Below, piece by piece: positions 22,010 through 22,058 of a stretch of DNA of 22,058 bases; position 1 is the stretch's first letter, and each line of letters begins with the position of its first letter. The position numbers and the translations under genes are program-made. The DNA is from JACZWZ01 sp964194935 (GTDB lineage: Bacteria; Actinomycetota; Acidimicrobiia; Spongiisociales; UBA11373), in the NCBI GenBank assembly GCA_964194935.1, contig CAXMOL010000112.1, forward strand, positions 1 through 22,058. Reading direction: 5' to 3'. The notes under the pieces are model-generated. The model was not told the DNA's origin and searched no databases. It saw only the letters and a program-made list of their open reading frames with translations.

Positions 22010-22058
22010 GGCTGAAAGCAACGCCCGGGGTGGCGAAGTCTTGACAGGGGTGCTGAGG

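Noticed and set aside
21599..22015. Plus-strand open frame over the sigma gene and window edge
   Set aside because: Shadow over the ECF sigma gene; no ribosome site or recognisable product.

Overview
The window is GC-rich bacterial chromosome, most likely from an actinobacterium. I lean towards the Acidimicrobiia or a relative, probably from an environmental genome. The hints are a stand-alone GuaB3-type IMP dehydrogenase paralogue coupled to guaA, a SigE-like ECF sigma factor paired with a one-pass membrane partner, lysine/alanine-rich small basic proteins, GTG/TTG starts and GGAGG ribosome sites. No rRNA, tRNA, CRISPR array, transposase or phage gene was seen. The taxonomic call is inference.

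Layout. (1) 1-492, minus: the 5' end of a GltD-like FAD/Fe-S oxidoreductase, coupled to a 70-aa membrane protein. (2) 700-1691: two convergent lipoproteins, one with a cupredoxin-like domain. (3) 1967-6601, minus: a Nfu_N/HEAT protein, a DUF554 membrane protein, guaB3 and guaA; the last two overlap by one base. (4) 6602-7098: a non-coding block of hairpin repeats upstream of trpS (plus). (5) 8103-14091, minus: a redox and metal island. It holds a NiCoT-type Ni/Co permease, a histidine-rich beta-propeller lipoprotein that faintly recalls NosZ, a CDF-like transporter, a ferric-reductase/NOX-like membrane flavohaemoprotein, an FMN-binding-domain protein with a flavinylation motif, and ApbE, the enzyme that flavinylates such motifs. 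(6) 14230-16115: a 40-aa basic protein, a GNAT acetyltransferase, an orphan Flp pilin and an EamA exporter. (7) 16420-18773, minus: two unrecognised membrane proteins and an APH-type phosphotransferase. (8) 18968-19843, plus: an alpha/beta hydrolase with copies of a dispersed repeat on both sides. (9) 20005-21847, minus: an ECF sigma factor overlapping a membrane protein whose outer part is a seven-bladed propeller of nearly identical blades.

How they work together. The clearest unit is 8837-10731 plus apbE. Cytoplasmic NAD(P)H would reduce FAD, then two membrane haems, then a covalent FMN outside the membrane that ApbE installs; the final acceptor is unknown. The neighbouring Ni/Co permease, CDF-like transporter and histidine-rich propeller suggest a metal theme, but the functional link is inference. 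The sigma/propeller pair looks like an envelope-sensing switch.

The most unusual non-genic signals are two repeat families. One is a composite double-hairpin element whose second stem changes sequence while keeping its base pairing. The other is a roughly 29-bp element on both sides of the hydrolase gene, with diverged traces beyond the sigma gene.
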